Assembly (NCBI RefSeq): GCF_014892575.1
Contig: NZ_JADBGI010000018.1
Location: 57,370 to 121,369, forward strand
DNA: 64,000 bases
Reading direction: 5' to 3'
From: Nocardiopsis coralli
GTDB lineage: Bacteria > Actinomycetota > Actinomycetes > Streptosporangiales > Streptosporangiaceae
Part shown: positions 41,454 through 50,212 of the stretch, one piece after another
Numbering within the stretch: position 1 is the first letter of the stretch
How the letters are laid out: every line of letters starts with the position of its first letter
Made by a program: the position numbers and the translations under genes
Notes under the pieces: generated by a model
Seen by the model: only the letters and a program-made list of their open reading frames with translations
Databases searched by the model: none
What the model was told of the DNA's origin: nothing

Positions 41454-42047
41454 GCCCACGCGCACCTGCCCCGGGCACACACGTGAGCGGGCGAGGCCCG
41501 CGGGTCGGGTACGGGCCATACGGGCGCGAAGCGCCCGCCCTCGGTGCACGGGTGCGTGCCCCTTGCCCAGCCCTCACGCACGTCTACGACGCGCCTCCAG
41601 CCAACACACGCACATGCGGGCCGGATCCCCACCCTGCCCACGCGCACCTGCCCCGGGCACACACGTGAGCGGGCGAGGCCCGCGGGTCGGGTACGGGCCA
41701 TACGGGCGCGAAGCGCCCGCCCTCGGTGCACGGGTGCGTGCCCCTTGCCCAGCCCTCACGCACGTCTACGACGCGCCTCCAGCCAACACACGCACATGCG
41801 GGCCGGATCCCCACCCTGCCCACGCGCACCTGCCCCGGGCACACACGTGAGCGGGCGAGGCCCGCGGGTCGGGTACGGGCCATACGGGCGCGAAGCGCCC
41901 GCCCTCGGTGCACGGGTGCGTGCCCCTTGCCCAGCCCTCACGCACGTCTACGACGCGCCTCCAGCCAACACACGCACATGCGGGCCGGATCCCCACCCTG
42001 CCCACGCGCACCTGCCCCGGGCACACACGTGAGCGGGCGAGGCCCGC
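41454..42047. repeat. Tandem array: 3.26 identical copies of a 182-bp unit
   Basis: Copies start at 41454, 41636, 41818 and 42000 (the last only 48 bp). I find no mismatch between copies. Each unit carries two perfect triloop hairpins: GCGGGC-GAG-GCCCGC (41487-41501) and CGGGCGC-GAA-GCGCCCG (41521-41537), the latter containing GCGAAGC, a DNA hairpin sequence known for extreme stability. The partial fourth copy stops exactly at the end of its first hairpin. 182 is not a multiple of three and frames through the array shift each unit, so this is not coding. Not CRISPR: no short repeat/spacer alternation. Function unknown. Confidence 0.95.
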
Positions 42048-42384
42048 ATGTGCCGTGCGCACGGCGCATCCAGGCCAACGCAACGCGCTGGGTCAAGACC
42101 GAACACTGAGCGCGGGTGGCGCAAAGCGCCCCGCTCCAGGACGCGTTTCGGCAGCGCACCAGGCCGGGCGGCCCTGGGCACCCCAGTGGGCTACAAGAGG
42201 CGTACACACGAGCGGGCAAGGCCCGCGCGCAGAGCGCGTGTCCACGAGGCACCATCGGTGCCCGAGAGTCGGGCGCGGGGCGCGCCCGGCGGCGGTCGGG
42301 GCGGGGCGCAGCGGGTATGGGGCAGCCGAGGGCGAGCCGGCCCTCCCGGGCGTGTCCCACCCCCCGACCCCTGGAGCCCCCCCC
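42048..42384. other. Unique hairpin-rich leader following the tandem array
   Basis: Non-coding stretch before the gene at 42385. It holds further triloop hairpins: GGCGC-AAA-GCGCC (42118-42130), GCGGGC-AAG-GCCCGC (42212-42226), GGCACC-ATC-GGTGCC (42248-42262) and an 8-bp CGGGCGCG-GGG-CGCGCCCG (42270-42288). The one at 42212 is preceded by ACACACGA, resembling the ACACACGTGA before the first hairpin of each 182-bp unit, so it looks like a diverged relic of the unit. Confidence 0.7.
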
Positions 42385-42993
42385 ATGAAGCTGTACGCCG
42401 AGCGCCACCTGCGGGCGGCCGCGCAGATCACCTCCGACCTCCTCGCGCTGGCCTGGACCGCCTTCTGGGTACTGGCCGCACTGTCCCTGCACGAGATGAT
42501 CATGTCCCTGGCGCGCCCGGGCGAGCTCCTGGAGAGCGCCGGGTCCGACATGACCGACCACATGTCCACGGCGGCCGAGAACGTCGAACAGGTCCCGATG
42601 GCGGGCGAGGCGCTCGCGACCCCATTCACGAGCGTGGGAGAGGCCGGGGAGTCGCTCTCCTCGGCCGGGACCTCGTTCCAGGAGTCCATCGGAACGCTCG
42701 CCCTCGTCCTGCCCCTGCTCACCGCGGCGCTGCCCGTACTCCTCCTCGCGGCGACGTGGTTCCCGGCCCGGGCCCGCTGGGTCGCCCGCGCGAACTCCGC
42801 ACGCCGGCTGCGCCACCTGGACCCCGGAGCGCGCGAACGGCTCCTGGCCCTGCGCGCCCTGTCCTCCGCACCGGCCGGACACCTGGCCGGTGTGCACGAG
42901 GACCCCGCGGGTGCGTGGCACGACGCGGAACCGGCCGCGGTGCGGGACCTGGCCGACCTGGAACTGCGCCGCCTGGGGCTCAAACGGGTCTGA
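42385..42993 (+). CDS. Hypothetical two-helix membrane protein
   Basis: 202 residues from ATG 42385 (CTGGAG 9 bases upstream). Two hydrophobic segments: about residues 17-40 (ITSDLLALAWTAFWVLAALSLHEMIM) and 110-128 (IGTLALVLPLLTAALPVLLLAATWF), separated by an acidic, Ser/Thr- and Met-rich extracytoplasmic stretch; basic helical C-terminus with RWVARANSARRLRHLDPGARERLLALRAL in the cytosol. No family recognised. It sits directly downstream of the 182-bp repeat array and converges on the response regulator gene (20-bp gap with the CCCCCGCGGGGG palindrome at 42994-43005). Confidence 0.7.
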   Translation: MKLYAERHLRAAAQITSDLLALAWTAFWVLAALSLHEMIMSLARPGELLESAGSDMTDHMSTAAENVEQVPMAGEALATPFTSVGEAGESLSSAGTSFQESIGTLALVLPLLTAALPVLLLAATWFPARARWVARANSARRLRHLDPGARERLLALRALSSAPAGHLAGVHEDPAGAWHDAEPAAVRDLADLELRRLGLKRV

Positions 42994-43012
42994 CCCCCGC
43001 GGGGGCGGCCCC

Positions 43013-43705
43013 TCACTCCACGCGGATGATGCCCCGCTGCAGCGCCGTGGTGATGGCGGCGGTCCGGTTGTCCACGCCGAGCTTGTCGAAGATGTGCACC
43101 AGGTGGGTCTTGACGGTGGCCTCGCTGATGAACAGCTCCCGCGAGATCGCCCGGTTGGACATCCCCCGCGCGAGCAGGCCGAGGATCTCCAGTTCCCGCC
43201 CGCTCAACGCAGGCCGGGGCGAGCGCAGCCGGTCCATGAGCCGGTTGGCCACGTCCGGCGCGAGCGCGGTCTCTCCCTGCGCGGCCGACCGCACCGCCGC
43301 GCACAACTGCTCGGGCGGGGCGTCCTTCAGCATGTACCCGGTCGCCCCCGCCTCGACGGCAGCCAGGATGTCGGCGTCGGTGTCGTAGGTGGTCAGCACC
43401 AGCACGGGCGGCGGGGACGGCAGCTGCACGATGCGCCGGATCGCGCTCACCCCGTCCATGCCCTCGCCCATGCGCAGGTCCATGAGCACCACGTCGATCC
43501 CCGCCGGCGCACCGCTCTCGCCGTTCGGGCCACGCGGGCCGTCCTCACCCCCGCCGAGCAGGTCGAGCGCGGCACGCCCGTCCGACGCCTCGGCGACCAC
43601 GTCCATGCCGGGTTGCTCGGCGAACATCGCCTTGAGCCCGTGGCGCACGACGGGGTGGTCGTCCACCAGGAGGATGCGCAGTGGACGCAGCGGGCTCTCG
43701 GTCAC
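43013..43705 (-). CDS. NarL/LuxR-type response regulator
   Basis: 230 residues from GTG 43705, overlapping the kinase stop as GTGA. Receiver domain with acidic pocket Asp15/Asp16 (LLVDDHP), phospho-acceptor Asp76 (VLMDLRM) and Lys in GYMLKDAPPE; C-terminal LuxR HTH (LSGRELEILGLLARGMSNRAISRELFISEATVKTHLVHIFDKLGVDNRTAAI). A glycine-rich insert of about 17 residues (52-68) lengthens the loop before the phosphorylation strand. Partner of the histidine kinase encoded immediately upstream; likely targets include the divergent ABC genes at 45121. Confidence 0.92.
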   Translation of the reverse strand: MTESPLRPLRILLVDDHPVVRHGLKAMFAEQPGMDVVAEASDGRAALDLLGGGEDGPRGPNGESGAPAGIDVVLMDLRMGEGMDGVSAIRRIVQLPSPPPVLVLTTYDTDADILAAVEAGATGYMLKDAPPEQLCAAVRSAAQGETALAPDVANRLMDRLRSPRPALSGRELEILGLLARGMSNRAISRELFISEATVKTHLVHIFDKLGVDNRTAAITTALQRGIIRVE

Positions 43706-44958
43706 GGTGACTCCTCACGGGTGAGCGGCAGGCGGACGGCGACGGCGGTGCCCTCACCGGGCGCGGACTCCACGTCGAGCCGTCCGCCCAGGGCGGTGAC
43801 CCGCTCGCGCAGCGCTGCCAGCCCGTACCCGGTGCCGTCGGAGCGGGAACGCACCTCCTCCGGCCGGAACCCGATCCCGTCGTCGTACACGTCCAGGGTG
43901 ACCTGGTCGTCGAGATAGCCGAGGGTGACCACGGCGGTCGTGGCACGCGCGTGCGCGGCGACGTTGCCGAGGCTGGCCTGGGCGGCGCGCAACAGGGCGA
44001 CGTCGTACTCGGAGGGCAGCCGGACCGGGGCGCCGTCCAAACGGAACCGGCAGTCGACCCCTCCCCCGGACCCGCCGTCCCCTCCGCCGGTCCCGCCGAC
44101 CCCGCGTTCGCACAGCCGCCGCAGCGCCTCGGGCAGGTCACCGCCGGCGAGGGAGGGCGGGGCGAGGTCGCGCACGAACCGGCGGGCCTCCTCCAGGTTG
44201 GCCGACGCGCTCTCCCTCGCCTCGACCACGCGTGTGGCGGCCACGCCGGGCTCGTCGGGGAGCGCGCTCTCGGCCGACCGCAACAGCAGGACGATGCTGG
44301 AGAGCCCCTGCGCGAGGGTGTCGTGGATCTCCCGCGACAGGCGTTGGCGCTCGTCGAGGATCCCGGTGCGCCGCTGCGACTCGGCGAGTTCGTCCCGGGT
44401 CCGCGTCAGGGTGTCGATGAGCTCCAGGCGCTGCCAGCTCTCGTGGTCCAGGGCCCGGTACCCGATCGCGATGGCCACGGCGAACGCCGCGCCGAGGATC
44501 GGCCCCAGCACCATCCCGGCGCTGAAGTCCCCGGTGTGCAGGACCTGGCCGGCGACCACGGAGGCGGTGATGACCACGACCGCGACGACGGAGTGGATCC
44601 CCCTCAACAGGTTCAGGTGCAGGAAGTACAGCGGGAACGCCACCCACACGAACTCCGACCCGGCCCAGGCCAGCAGCGCCCACAGCGCGGTGACCGCCGC
44701 CAGCCACACCAGGGCACGCGCACGCGGGGCGCCGGGGCGGGCCAGCACCGAACCGGCCATGTACAGCAGCCCGAGCAGGAACGCCCCGGCGGTGATGGCC
44801 CAGTGGGTCCAGCGCGGGTGATCGGGCACCGGGGCGTCGATCTCGGTGAGCGTGTACTGCACGAGGCCGAACGCGAGCAGGAACAGGAAGCTCGCGTGCA
44901 GCAGCAGCCGAAGCACCCACAGGACGGTGTCGACGCCGGGCGGATCTCCGTAGCGCAT
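43702..44958 (-). CDS. Sensor histidine kinase (HisKA_3, NarL-partner type)
   Basis: 418 residues from ATG 44958 (poor ribosome site; an ATG at 44994 in the same frame is possible). Five to six membrane helices in residues 12-170 form a membrane-embedded sensor; HisKA_3 dimerisation box RLSREIHDTLAQGLSSIVLLL with phospho-acceptor His212; HATPase_c with N-box region (AAQASLGNVAAHARAT), G1 YDDGIGFRPE and G2 GTGYGLAALRERV. Signals through the overlapping response regulator gene. Divergent from an FtsX/LolD-type ABC pair about 160 bp away, the arrangement typical of systems sensing envelope-active compounds. Confidence 0.9.
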   Translation of the reverse strand: MRYGDPPGVDTVLWVLRLLLHASFLFLLAFGLVQYTLTEIDAPVPDHPRWTHWAITAGAFLLGLLYMAGSVLARPGAPRARALVWLAAVTALWALLAWAGSEFVWVAFPLYFLHLNLLRGIHSVVAVVVITASVVAGQVLHTGDFSAGMVLGPILGAAFAVAIAIGYRALDHESWQRLELIDTLTRTRDELAESQRRTGILDERQRLSREIHDTLAQGLSSIVLLLRSAESALPDEPGVAATRVVEARESASANLEEARRFVRDLAPPSLAGGDLPEALRRLCERGVGGTGGGDGGSGGGVDCRFRLDGAPVRLPSEYDVALLRAAQASLGNVAAHARATTAVVTLGYLDDQVTLDVYDDGIGFRPEEVRSRSDGTGYGLAALRERVTALGGRLDVESAPGEGTAVAVRLPLTREESP

Positions 44959-45120
44959 CAGGGCAGCGTACGACGTGTGCCGACGGAGGGTCATCAACCG
45001 TTCGGTGGAGGGTGCCGCACAACTTTCCGCCCCGCGGGGCACACCGTTCCCTCGATGTGGCGGAGGGGGTCCGCGGCCGAACCTGGTGGCGTTCCACTTC
45101 TTCGAGAAAGGAGGGCCGCC

Positions 45121-46212
45121 GTGTTCGTCGCCCTTCGTGACATCCGCTTCGCCAAGGGGCGGTTCGCGCTGATGGGCTCCGTCGTCGCCCTCATCACCCT
45201 GCTGATCGTGCTGTTGTCGGGGCTGACCGCCGGACTGGCCGACCAGTCCACGTCGGCGGTGCGCAACCTGGAGGCCGAGAACGTGGCCTTCGGGACCTCC
45301 GGTGACGGCGACGTCGAGGAGTCCTACGCCGACAGCACCGTGACCGCCGGCCAGCTCGACACCTGGTCGGACGCGGCCGAGTGGGCCGAACCGGTCGGCA
45401 TCACCCAGACCCGCGCGGAGGCCGCCGACGGCAACTCCACGGCCGTGGCCCTGTTCGGGGTCGTGCCCGACGGCAGGCTGGCGCCCGACGGGATGCCGTC
45501 CGGTGACCACCTGGCCGTGAGCGAGGAGATCGCCGAGACCTTCGGACTGGAGGAGGGCCAGGCCCTCACCATCAGCGGCCAGGACCTGGAGGTCGCCGCT
45601 GTGGTGCCCGATGAGTTCTACAGCCACACGCCCGCGGTCTGGACCGACGTGGAGACCTGGCGCGGCATCGACCCGGCGGTCCGCCACGCGGAGGGCGCCG
45701 ACGCCCCGGTCGCGAACGTGGTCGCCGCCGGCCCCGCCGACGAGGGGGCGGTGGAGGCCGCGGACGCAGACGCGGGCACGGTCTCCTCTCCGCTGGACGA
45801 CAGCATGCACGCGGTCGGTTCGTTCTCGTCGGAGAACAGCTCGCTGGTGGCGATGCAGGGGTTCCTGTACGTGATCTCGGCGATGGTCGTGGGCGCGTTC
45901 CTGACGGTGTGGACCATCCAGCGCAGCGGTGACGTCGCGATCCTCAAGGCGCTGGGCGGTTCGACGAACTACCTGCTGCGCGACGCGCTCGCCCAGGCGC
46001 TGATCGTGCTCGTGGCCGGGACCGCGCTGGGCGGCGCCGTCGGTGTCGGGGTGGGTGCCCTGGCCGCCGGGGTGCTGCCGTTCTCCCTGACCGCCGGGAC
46101 GACCGTCGGGCCGGTGCTGGCACTGATCGTCCTGGGCATGCTCGGCGCCGCGCTGGCCGTGCGCCGCATCACCTCCGTCGACCCACTGACCGCCCTGGGA
46201 GGCGTGCGATGA
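45121..46212 (+). CDS. ABC transporter permease, FtsX/MacB type
   Basis: 363 residues from GTG 45121 behind AAAGGAGG. Topology: N-terminal helix RFALMGSVVALITLLIVLLSGL, large extracytoplasmic MacB-PCD-like domain (about 45-245), then three C-terminal helices (FLYVISAMVVGAFLTVWTIQRSGDVAILKALGGST, LIVLVAGTALGG, VLALIVLGMLGAALAVRR). The cytoplasmic IQRSGDVAILKALGGS coupling helix is the FtsX signature. These transporters extract lipids or lipopeptides or expel peptides rather than import. Stop overlaps the ATPase start by ATGA. Confidence 0.88.
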   Translation: MFVALRDIRFAKGRFALMGSVVALITLLIVLLSGLTAGLADQSTSAVRNLEAENVAFGTSGDGDVEESYADSTVTAGQLDTWSDAAEWAEPVGITQTRAEAADGNSTAVALFGVVPDGRLAPDGMPSGDHLAVSEEIAETFGLEEGQALTISGQDLEVAAVVPDEFYSHTPAVWTDVETWRGIDPAVRHAEGADAPVANVVAAGPADEGAVEAADADAGTVSSPLDDSMHAVGSFSSENSSLVAMQGFLYVISAMVVGAFLTVWTIQRSGDVAILKALGGSTNYLLRDALAQALIVLVAGTALGGAVGVGVGALAAGVLPFSLTAGTTVGPVLALIVLGMLGAALAVRRITSVDPLTALGGVR

Positions 46213-46889
46213 GCCTGGAACTGAACAACGTGAACCTGACCTACCCCGACGGCGACGGTGTCGTGACGGCGCTGGACGACGTGTCGGTGCGGGTGGAGCC
46301 CGGAGAGCTCGCGGCGGTCGTGGGGCCCTCCGGTTCGGGCAAGTCGAGCCTGCTGGCCGTGGCCGCGACGCTGATCCGTCCCGCGTCGGGCCGGGTCTCG
46401 GTGGGCGGGACCGACACGCTCGGGATGCGCCCGCGGGAGCTGTCGGAGCTGCGGCTGAACCGGATCGGGATCGTCTTCCAGCAGCCGAACCTGATCAGCG
46501 CGCTCACCGCGGTGGAGCAGTTGATGGTCACCGAGCACATGCGGGCGCGCCCGCTGCGGGAGGCCCGGCGGACGGCGTTGGAGACGCTCGCGTCGGTGGG
46601 GCTGGACGGCAAGGAGCACCGTCGTCCGCACCAGCTGTCCGGTGGTGAGCGCCAGCGGGTCAACATCGCGCGTGCGCTGTCGGCCCGTCCGGACGCGCTG
46701 TTGGTGGACGAGCCCACGGCGGCGCTGGACCACGAGCGCGGGGCCCGGATCGTGGACCTGTTGAGCGAGGCCACGCGCACGTTCGACGTGGCGACGCTGC
46801 TGGTCACGCACGACACGGAGTACCTCGGGGCGGCCAAGCAGGTGTTGGAGATGCGCGACGGGCGCCTGAGCGCGTACGAGACCGCCTGA
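46209..46889 (+). CDS. ABC transporter ATPase, LolD/MacB type
   Basis: 226 residues from ATG 46209. Walker A VVGPSGSGKSSLL, Q-loop VFQQPNLI, signature LSGGERQRVNIARAL, Walker B LLVDEPTAALD, H-loop LVTHD. Short, domain-only ATPase as in LolCDE/MacB-type mechanotransmission systems. Works with the FtsX-like permease encoded just before it. Strong terminator 19 bases after the stop. Confidence 0.92.
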   Translation: MSLELNNVNLTYPDGDGVVTALDDVSVRVEPGELAAVVGPSGSGKSSLLAVAATLIRPASGRVSVGGTDTLGMRPRELSELRLNRIGIVFQQPNLISALTAVEQLMVTEHMRARPLREARRTALETLASVGLDGKEHRRPHQLSGGERQRVNIARALSARPDALLVDEPTAALDHERGARIVDLLSEATRTFDVATLLVTHDTEYLGAAKQVLEMRDGRLSAYETA

Positions 46890-46907
46890 TCCCGCCCCCG
46901 AGCGGCT

Positions 46908-46946
46908 CCCGGGCCCGGCCGACGGCGCGCGTCGGCCGGGCCCGGG
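46908..46946. terminator. Strong bidirectional terminator
   Basis: Perfect 16-bp stem CCCGGGCCCGGCCGAC / GTCGGCCGGGCCCGGG with a GGCGCGC loop, between the ABC ATPase stop and the convergent hydro-lyase gene stop at 46981. Confidence 0.75.
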
Positions 46947-46980
46947 GTGTGTCCGAGGGGACCGCCCGCGAGGTCCCGGG

Positions 46981-47802
46981 TCAGGGCACCTGGTAGGCGG
47001 AATCGCGCACGTCGGTGACGGCCATGTGCCCCGGTGCGTGGCCGATGGCGAACTCGGGGGCCGAGGCCGCCACGGCCGCCTGCGGCGTCACCCCGCAGGC
47101 CCAGAAGACCGGGACCTCACCCTCCCGGACCTCCACCGGGTCACCGTGGTCCGGGGAGTCCAGGTCGGCGATCCCGAGCGCCGCGGGGTCCCCCACGTGC
47201 ACGGGGGCGCCGTGCACCGCCGGGTAACGCGAGGTGATCCGGACCGCGTCCGCGACCCGGTCGGCGGGCACAGGGCGCATCGACACCACGAGCCGCCCGG
47301 ACAACCGCCCCGCGGGACGGCACTCCCGGTCGGTCTCGTACATCGCCGCGTTCGTGCCCGCCTCGATGTGCCGCACCGGGATCCCGGCCTCGAGCAGCGG
47401 GGTCTCGAACGTGAAGCTGCACCCGATCAGGAAGGACACCAGGTCCTCGCGCCACAGGTCGGTGACGTCCGCCGGTTCCCCGACACACTCCCCGTTCCGG
47501 TAGACGCGGTAGGCGGGCAGGTCGGTGCGCAGGTCCCCGTCGAAGACCGACGCGGACACCTCACCGGGTTCGGTGACGTCCAGGACGGGGCACGACTTCG
47601 GGTTGCGCTGCGCGAACAGCAGGAAGTCGTAGGCCAGGTCCCGCGGGACGCACAACAGGTTGGCCTGGGCGTATCCGCGGCTGTAACCGGAGGTGGGGAC
47701 ACGCAGCCCCGCGCGGAACAGCTCCCGGGCCCGGGCCGGCGCGAGGCCGGCCGGGGACCCCGGCTCCGCAGGGGGCTCCGCAAAGACGCGGTCGGGGCTC
47801 AT
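46981..47802 (-). CDS. Putative hydro-lyase, DUF1445/YcsI family
   Basis: 273 residues from ATG 47802 (GGAGGAG upstream), overlapping the pxpC stop as ATGA. Family features: [93 protein letters not shown] and the C-terminal [12 protein letters not shown]...ITHAPGHM-like segment. D-glutamate cyclase (the eukaryotic relative) interconverts D-glutamate and 5-oxo-D-proline, so a role supplying or clearing a 5-oxoproline relative fits the pxp operon. The same gene (ycsI) sits in the Bacillus kip operon. Confidence 0.85.
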   Translation of the reverse strand: MSPDRVFAEPPAEPGSPAGLAPARARELFRAGLRVPTSGYSRGYAQANLLCVPRDLAYDFLLFAQRNPKSCPVLDVTEPGEVSASVFDGDLRTDLPAYRVYRNGECVGEPADVTDLWREDLVSFLIGCSFTFETPLLEAGIPVRHIEAGTNAAMYETDRECRPAGRLSGRLVVSMRPVPADRVADAVRITSRYPAVHGAPVHVGDPAALGIADLDSPDHGDPVEVREGEVPVFWACGVTPQAAVAASAPEFAIGHAPGHMAVTDVRDSAYQVP

Positions 47803-48668
47803 GGTGTTCTCCTCCACGGGGCGAACCGCACCCGGGTTCCCGGCCGGGCCTGCGCGGCCAGGGGCAGGTCGGCGGCGCAGACCACGGCGACGACGGGGTA
47901 CCCGCCGGTGGCCGGGTGATCGGCCAGGAACAGCACCGGCTCTCCCCCGGGCGGCACCTGGAGCGCACCGGCGACCATGCCCTCGCTCGGCAGCTCGCCC
48001 TCGCGGGCGCGTTCCAGCACCGGCCCGGACAGGCGCGCGCCCACCCGGTCGCTGCGCGGGGTGACCTCGAAGGCGCCGGTGAACAGGGTCTCCAGCGCGG
48101 CGCCCGTGAACCAGTCCGCGCGTGGGCCCGGCTCAGCGCGCAGCACCACCTCGGACGCGCCGACCGGTCCGACGGGGGCCAGGTCGATGCCGGGCATGCC
48201 CTCGGGGGCGGGCCCGACCGGCAGGCGGGTGCCGGGCACGAGCACGTCCGGTCCCAGCCCGGCGAGCACGTCGGTGCTCCGCGAACCCAGCACGGGCGGG
48301 ACGTCGATCCCTCCGCGGACCGCCACGTACGTGCGCAGCCCCCGGCCGGGGGTGCCCAGGGCGAGCTCGGACCCGTCGGCCACGTGCAGGACGGAGTTGA
48401 GCGCGGCGGTGTGCCCGTCCACCGTGAGGGGCGCGGGCGCCCCGGTGACGGCGAGGGTGAGGTCCCCGTGGGCGCGCAGGCGCAGTCCTCCCAGGGTGGC
48501 CTCCAGCCCGGCGGCCCCGGGCGGGTTGGCGACGAGCCGGTTGGCGAGGGTGTGGGAGTCCAGGTCGGCGGCGCCCGAGGGGCCCACCCCGAGGTCGGCG
48601 TGGCCGGCCCGGCCCCGGTCCTGGACGGTGGTCAGCGGTCCGGCGGCCAGCACCTCCAGCACGCTCAC
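47799..48668 (-). CDS. pxpC: 5-oxoprolinase subunit PxpC (KipA family)
   Basis: 289 residues from GTG 48668 (AGGAGG upstream), overlapping pxpB by GTGA. Starts [44 protein letters not shown], the allophanate-hydrolase subunit 2/KipA signature, with [21 protein letters not shown] and the C-terminal [33 protein letters not shown]. Together with PxpA and PxpB it forms the prokaryotic ATP-dependent 5-oxoprolinase that opens 5-oxo-L-proline to L-glutamate. All three subunits are adjacent and translationally coupled. Confidence 0.93.
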   Translation of the reverse strand: MSVLEVLAAGPLTTVQDRGRAGHADLGVGPSGAADLDSHTLANRLVANPPGAAGLEATLGGLRLRAHGDLTLAVTGAPAPLTVDGHTAALNSVLHVADGSELALGTPGRGLRTYVAVRGGIDVPPVLGSRSTDVLAGLGPDVLVPGTRLPVGPAPEGMPGIDLAPVGPVGASEVVLRAEPGPRADWFTGAALETLFTGAFEVTPRSDRVGARLSGPVLERAREGELPSEGMVAGALQVPPGGEPVLFLADHPATGGYPVVAVVCAADLPLAAQARPGTRVRFAPWRRTP

Positions 48669-49303
48669 GACGCCTCCTCGAACCGCACTCGGACCCCGGG
48701 ACGCAGCAGCCCGGGCGGGTCGCGTTCGGGGTCCCAGACCCGGGCGTCGGTCCGGCCCAGCAGCTGCCATCCGCCCGGGGAGACACGCGGGTAGACCCCG
48801 GTGAACGTTCCGGCCAGCGCGACGGCCCCTGCGGGCACCTGGGTGCGCGGCTCGGAACGCCGTGGCACGTCGAGGCGCGGGTCCCCGCCGACGAGGTAGC
48901 CGAACCCGGGCGAGAAGCCGCAGAAAGCGACGGTCCACGGCGTCCCGGTGTGGGCGGCCACGACCTCGCGGGGGCTCAACCCGGTGAGGTCGGCGATGTC
49001 GTCGAGGTCCTCGCCGTCGTAGTGCACCGGAACCGTGAGGGTCTCGCCGCGCTCGGCCCCGGTCCCGGCCGGCCGGCGCAGGTCGGCGAGGGCGGAGACC
49101 ACACGTTCGGGGTCGGTTCCGGTCTCCAGGCGCAGCAGGACGGTGCGCGCGGCCGGGACCACGTCGCTCACGCCCTCCGGTGTGTTCTCGGCCAGGGCGG
49201 CGTTGAGGCTCACGACCTCGTCCAGGTCGGCGACCTCGAGCAGGAGCCCGCGGTCGGCGCACGGCAGGATCCGCAGGTCGAAGCCCTCGTCCGTGGCGGG
49301 CAT
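48665..49303 (-). CDS. pxpB: 5-oxoprolinase subunit PxpB (KipI family)
   Basis: 212 residues from ATG 49303, overlapping the pxpA stop as TGATG. KipI/allophanate-hydrolase subunit 1 fold: RILPCADRGLLLEVADLDEVVSLNAAL, VHYDGEDLDDIADLTGLSPREVVAAHTGTPWTVAFCGFSPGFGYL, VPAGAVALAGTFTGVYPRVSPGGWQLLGRT. Binds PxpC to make the ATP-dependent part of the 5-oxoprolinase complex. In Bacillus the homologue KipI was first described as an inhibitor of kinase KinA; the enzymatic role is now the general one. Confidence 0.92.
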   Translation of the reverse strand: MPATDEGFDLRILPCADRGLLLEVADLDEVVSLNAALAENTPEGVSDVVPAARTVLLRLETGTDPERVVSALADLRRPAGTGAERGETLTVPVHYDGEDLDDIADLTGLSPREVVAAHTGTPWTVAFCGFSPGFGYLVGGDPRLDVPRRSEPRTQVPAGAVALAGTFTGVYPRVSPGGWQLLGRTDARVWDPERDPPGLLRPGVRVRFEEAS

Positions 49304-50073
49304 CAGGCGTCCGTCCGGCTGAAGGGGCGCAGCTCCACGCCGTCCTCGCGCAGGCGGGCGGCCACCGTGCGGGCGACCTCCACCGCGCCGGGGCTGTCGC
49401 CGTGCACGCACAGGGAGTCGGCGTCCAGGTGCAGCTCGGTGCCGTCGATCGCACGCACGGACTCCCCGCGGGCGATGCGCAGGCACCGCTCGGCGACCTG
49501 CTCCGGGTCGTGCAGGAGCGCACCCTCCTCCCGCCGGGAGACCAGCGTCCCCTCGGGTGTGTAGGCACGGTCGGCGAAGGCCTCGCGGTACACCCGCAGC
49601 CCGGCCTCCCCGGCCAGCCGCAGGAACTCCGACCCCGGCAGCCCCAGCACGGGCAGGTCAGGGTCGTAGGCGCGCACGGCCTCGACGACGGCGCGCGCCT
49701 GCCCGGTGTGGTGCACGATCGCGTTGTACAGGGCCCCGTGCGGCTTGACGTAGCGCACCCGGTCGCCGGCCAGGTGCGTGAACGCGCTCAGGGCCCCGAG
49801 CTGGTAGACGATCTCGTCGGTGAGCTCGTCCGGCGGCACGTCGAGGAACCGCCGCCCGAACCCGGCCAGGTCGCGGTAGCCGACCTGCGCGCCCACGGCC
49901 ACACCGCGTTCGGCGGCGTCGGCGGTGGTGCGGCGCAACACCGTGGGGTCACCGGCGTGGAACCCGCAGGCGACGTTGGCGCTGGTCACGGTGGTCAGAA
50001 GCGCCTGGTCGTCGCCCAGTTCCCAACGTCCGAACCCCTCCCCCAGGTCGGCGTTGAGGTCGATTCGCGGCAT
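49303..50073 (-). CDS. pxpA: 5-oxoprolinase subunit PxpA (LamB/YcsF family)
   Basis: 256 residues from ATG 50073 (GAGGACC upstream; seven extra in-frame residues discarded). N-terminal signature [42 protein letters not shown], then [15 protein letters not shown] and [26 protein letters not shown], all highly conserved in PxpA. Cytosolic. Binds 5-oxoproline and completes the PxpABC complex. First of the three coupled subunits; a hairpin at 50150-50180 separates it from the NRAMP gene, so the downstream genes may have extra transcriptional control. Confidence 0.95.
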   Translation of the reverse strand: MPRIDLNADLGEGFGRWELGDDQALLTTVTSANVACGFHAGDPTVLRRTTADAAERGVAVGAQVGYRDLAGFGRRFLDVPPDELTDEIVYQLGALSAFTHLAGDRVRYVKPHGALYNAIVHHTGQARAVVEAVRAYDPDLPVLGLPGSEFLRLAGEAGLRVYREAFADRAYTPEGTLVSRREEGALLHDPEQVAERCLRIARGESVRAIDGTELHLDADSLCVHGDSPGAVEVARTVAARLREDGVELRPFSRTDA

Positions 50074-50149
50074 CGTGGTCCTCGGTCTCTGCACGCGGGT
50101 GAACAGGCCGTTCCCGTTTCCTCACCCGATGGGACCAGGGTAAGGAGAA

Positions 50150-50180
50150 GGGCGGGCGCGGCACTCGGCCGCCCCCGCCC
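50150..50180 (-). terminator. Attenuator-like hairpin between NRAMP gene and pxpA
   Basis: GGGCGGGCGCGGC / GCCGCCCCCGCCC, 13-bp stem with one mismatch and an ACTCG loop, 33 bases past the NRAMP stop and about 77 before pxpA start. It could partly terminate transcription from the NRAMP gene. Confidence 0.5.
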
Positions 50181-50212
50181 CTCGCCGTGCATACCGGCCG
50201 GTCAGCGCCGGA

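Noticed and set aside
41454..42047. CRISPR array
   Set aside because: The whole 182-bp unit is repeated without variable spacers; there is no short repeat-spacer pattern and no cas gene.
41483..42109. Several ORFs running through the tandem repeat (each about 60-160 residues, both strands)
   Set aside because: They are low-complexity shadows that change frame every 182 bp, have no ribosome site, and give the same peptide in rotating frames.
41454..42288. Chromosome or plasmid telomere
   Set aside because: Triloop hairpins resemble those of Streptomyces telomeres, but the sequence is internal, flanked by normal genes, and no terminal-protein genes are nearby.
47799..49568. Fusion of PxpB and PxpC read as one 589-residue frame
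   Set aside because: The N-terminal part is out of frame with PxpB; real PxpC starts at GTG 48668.
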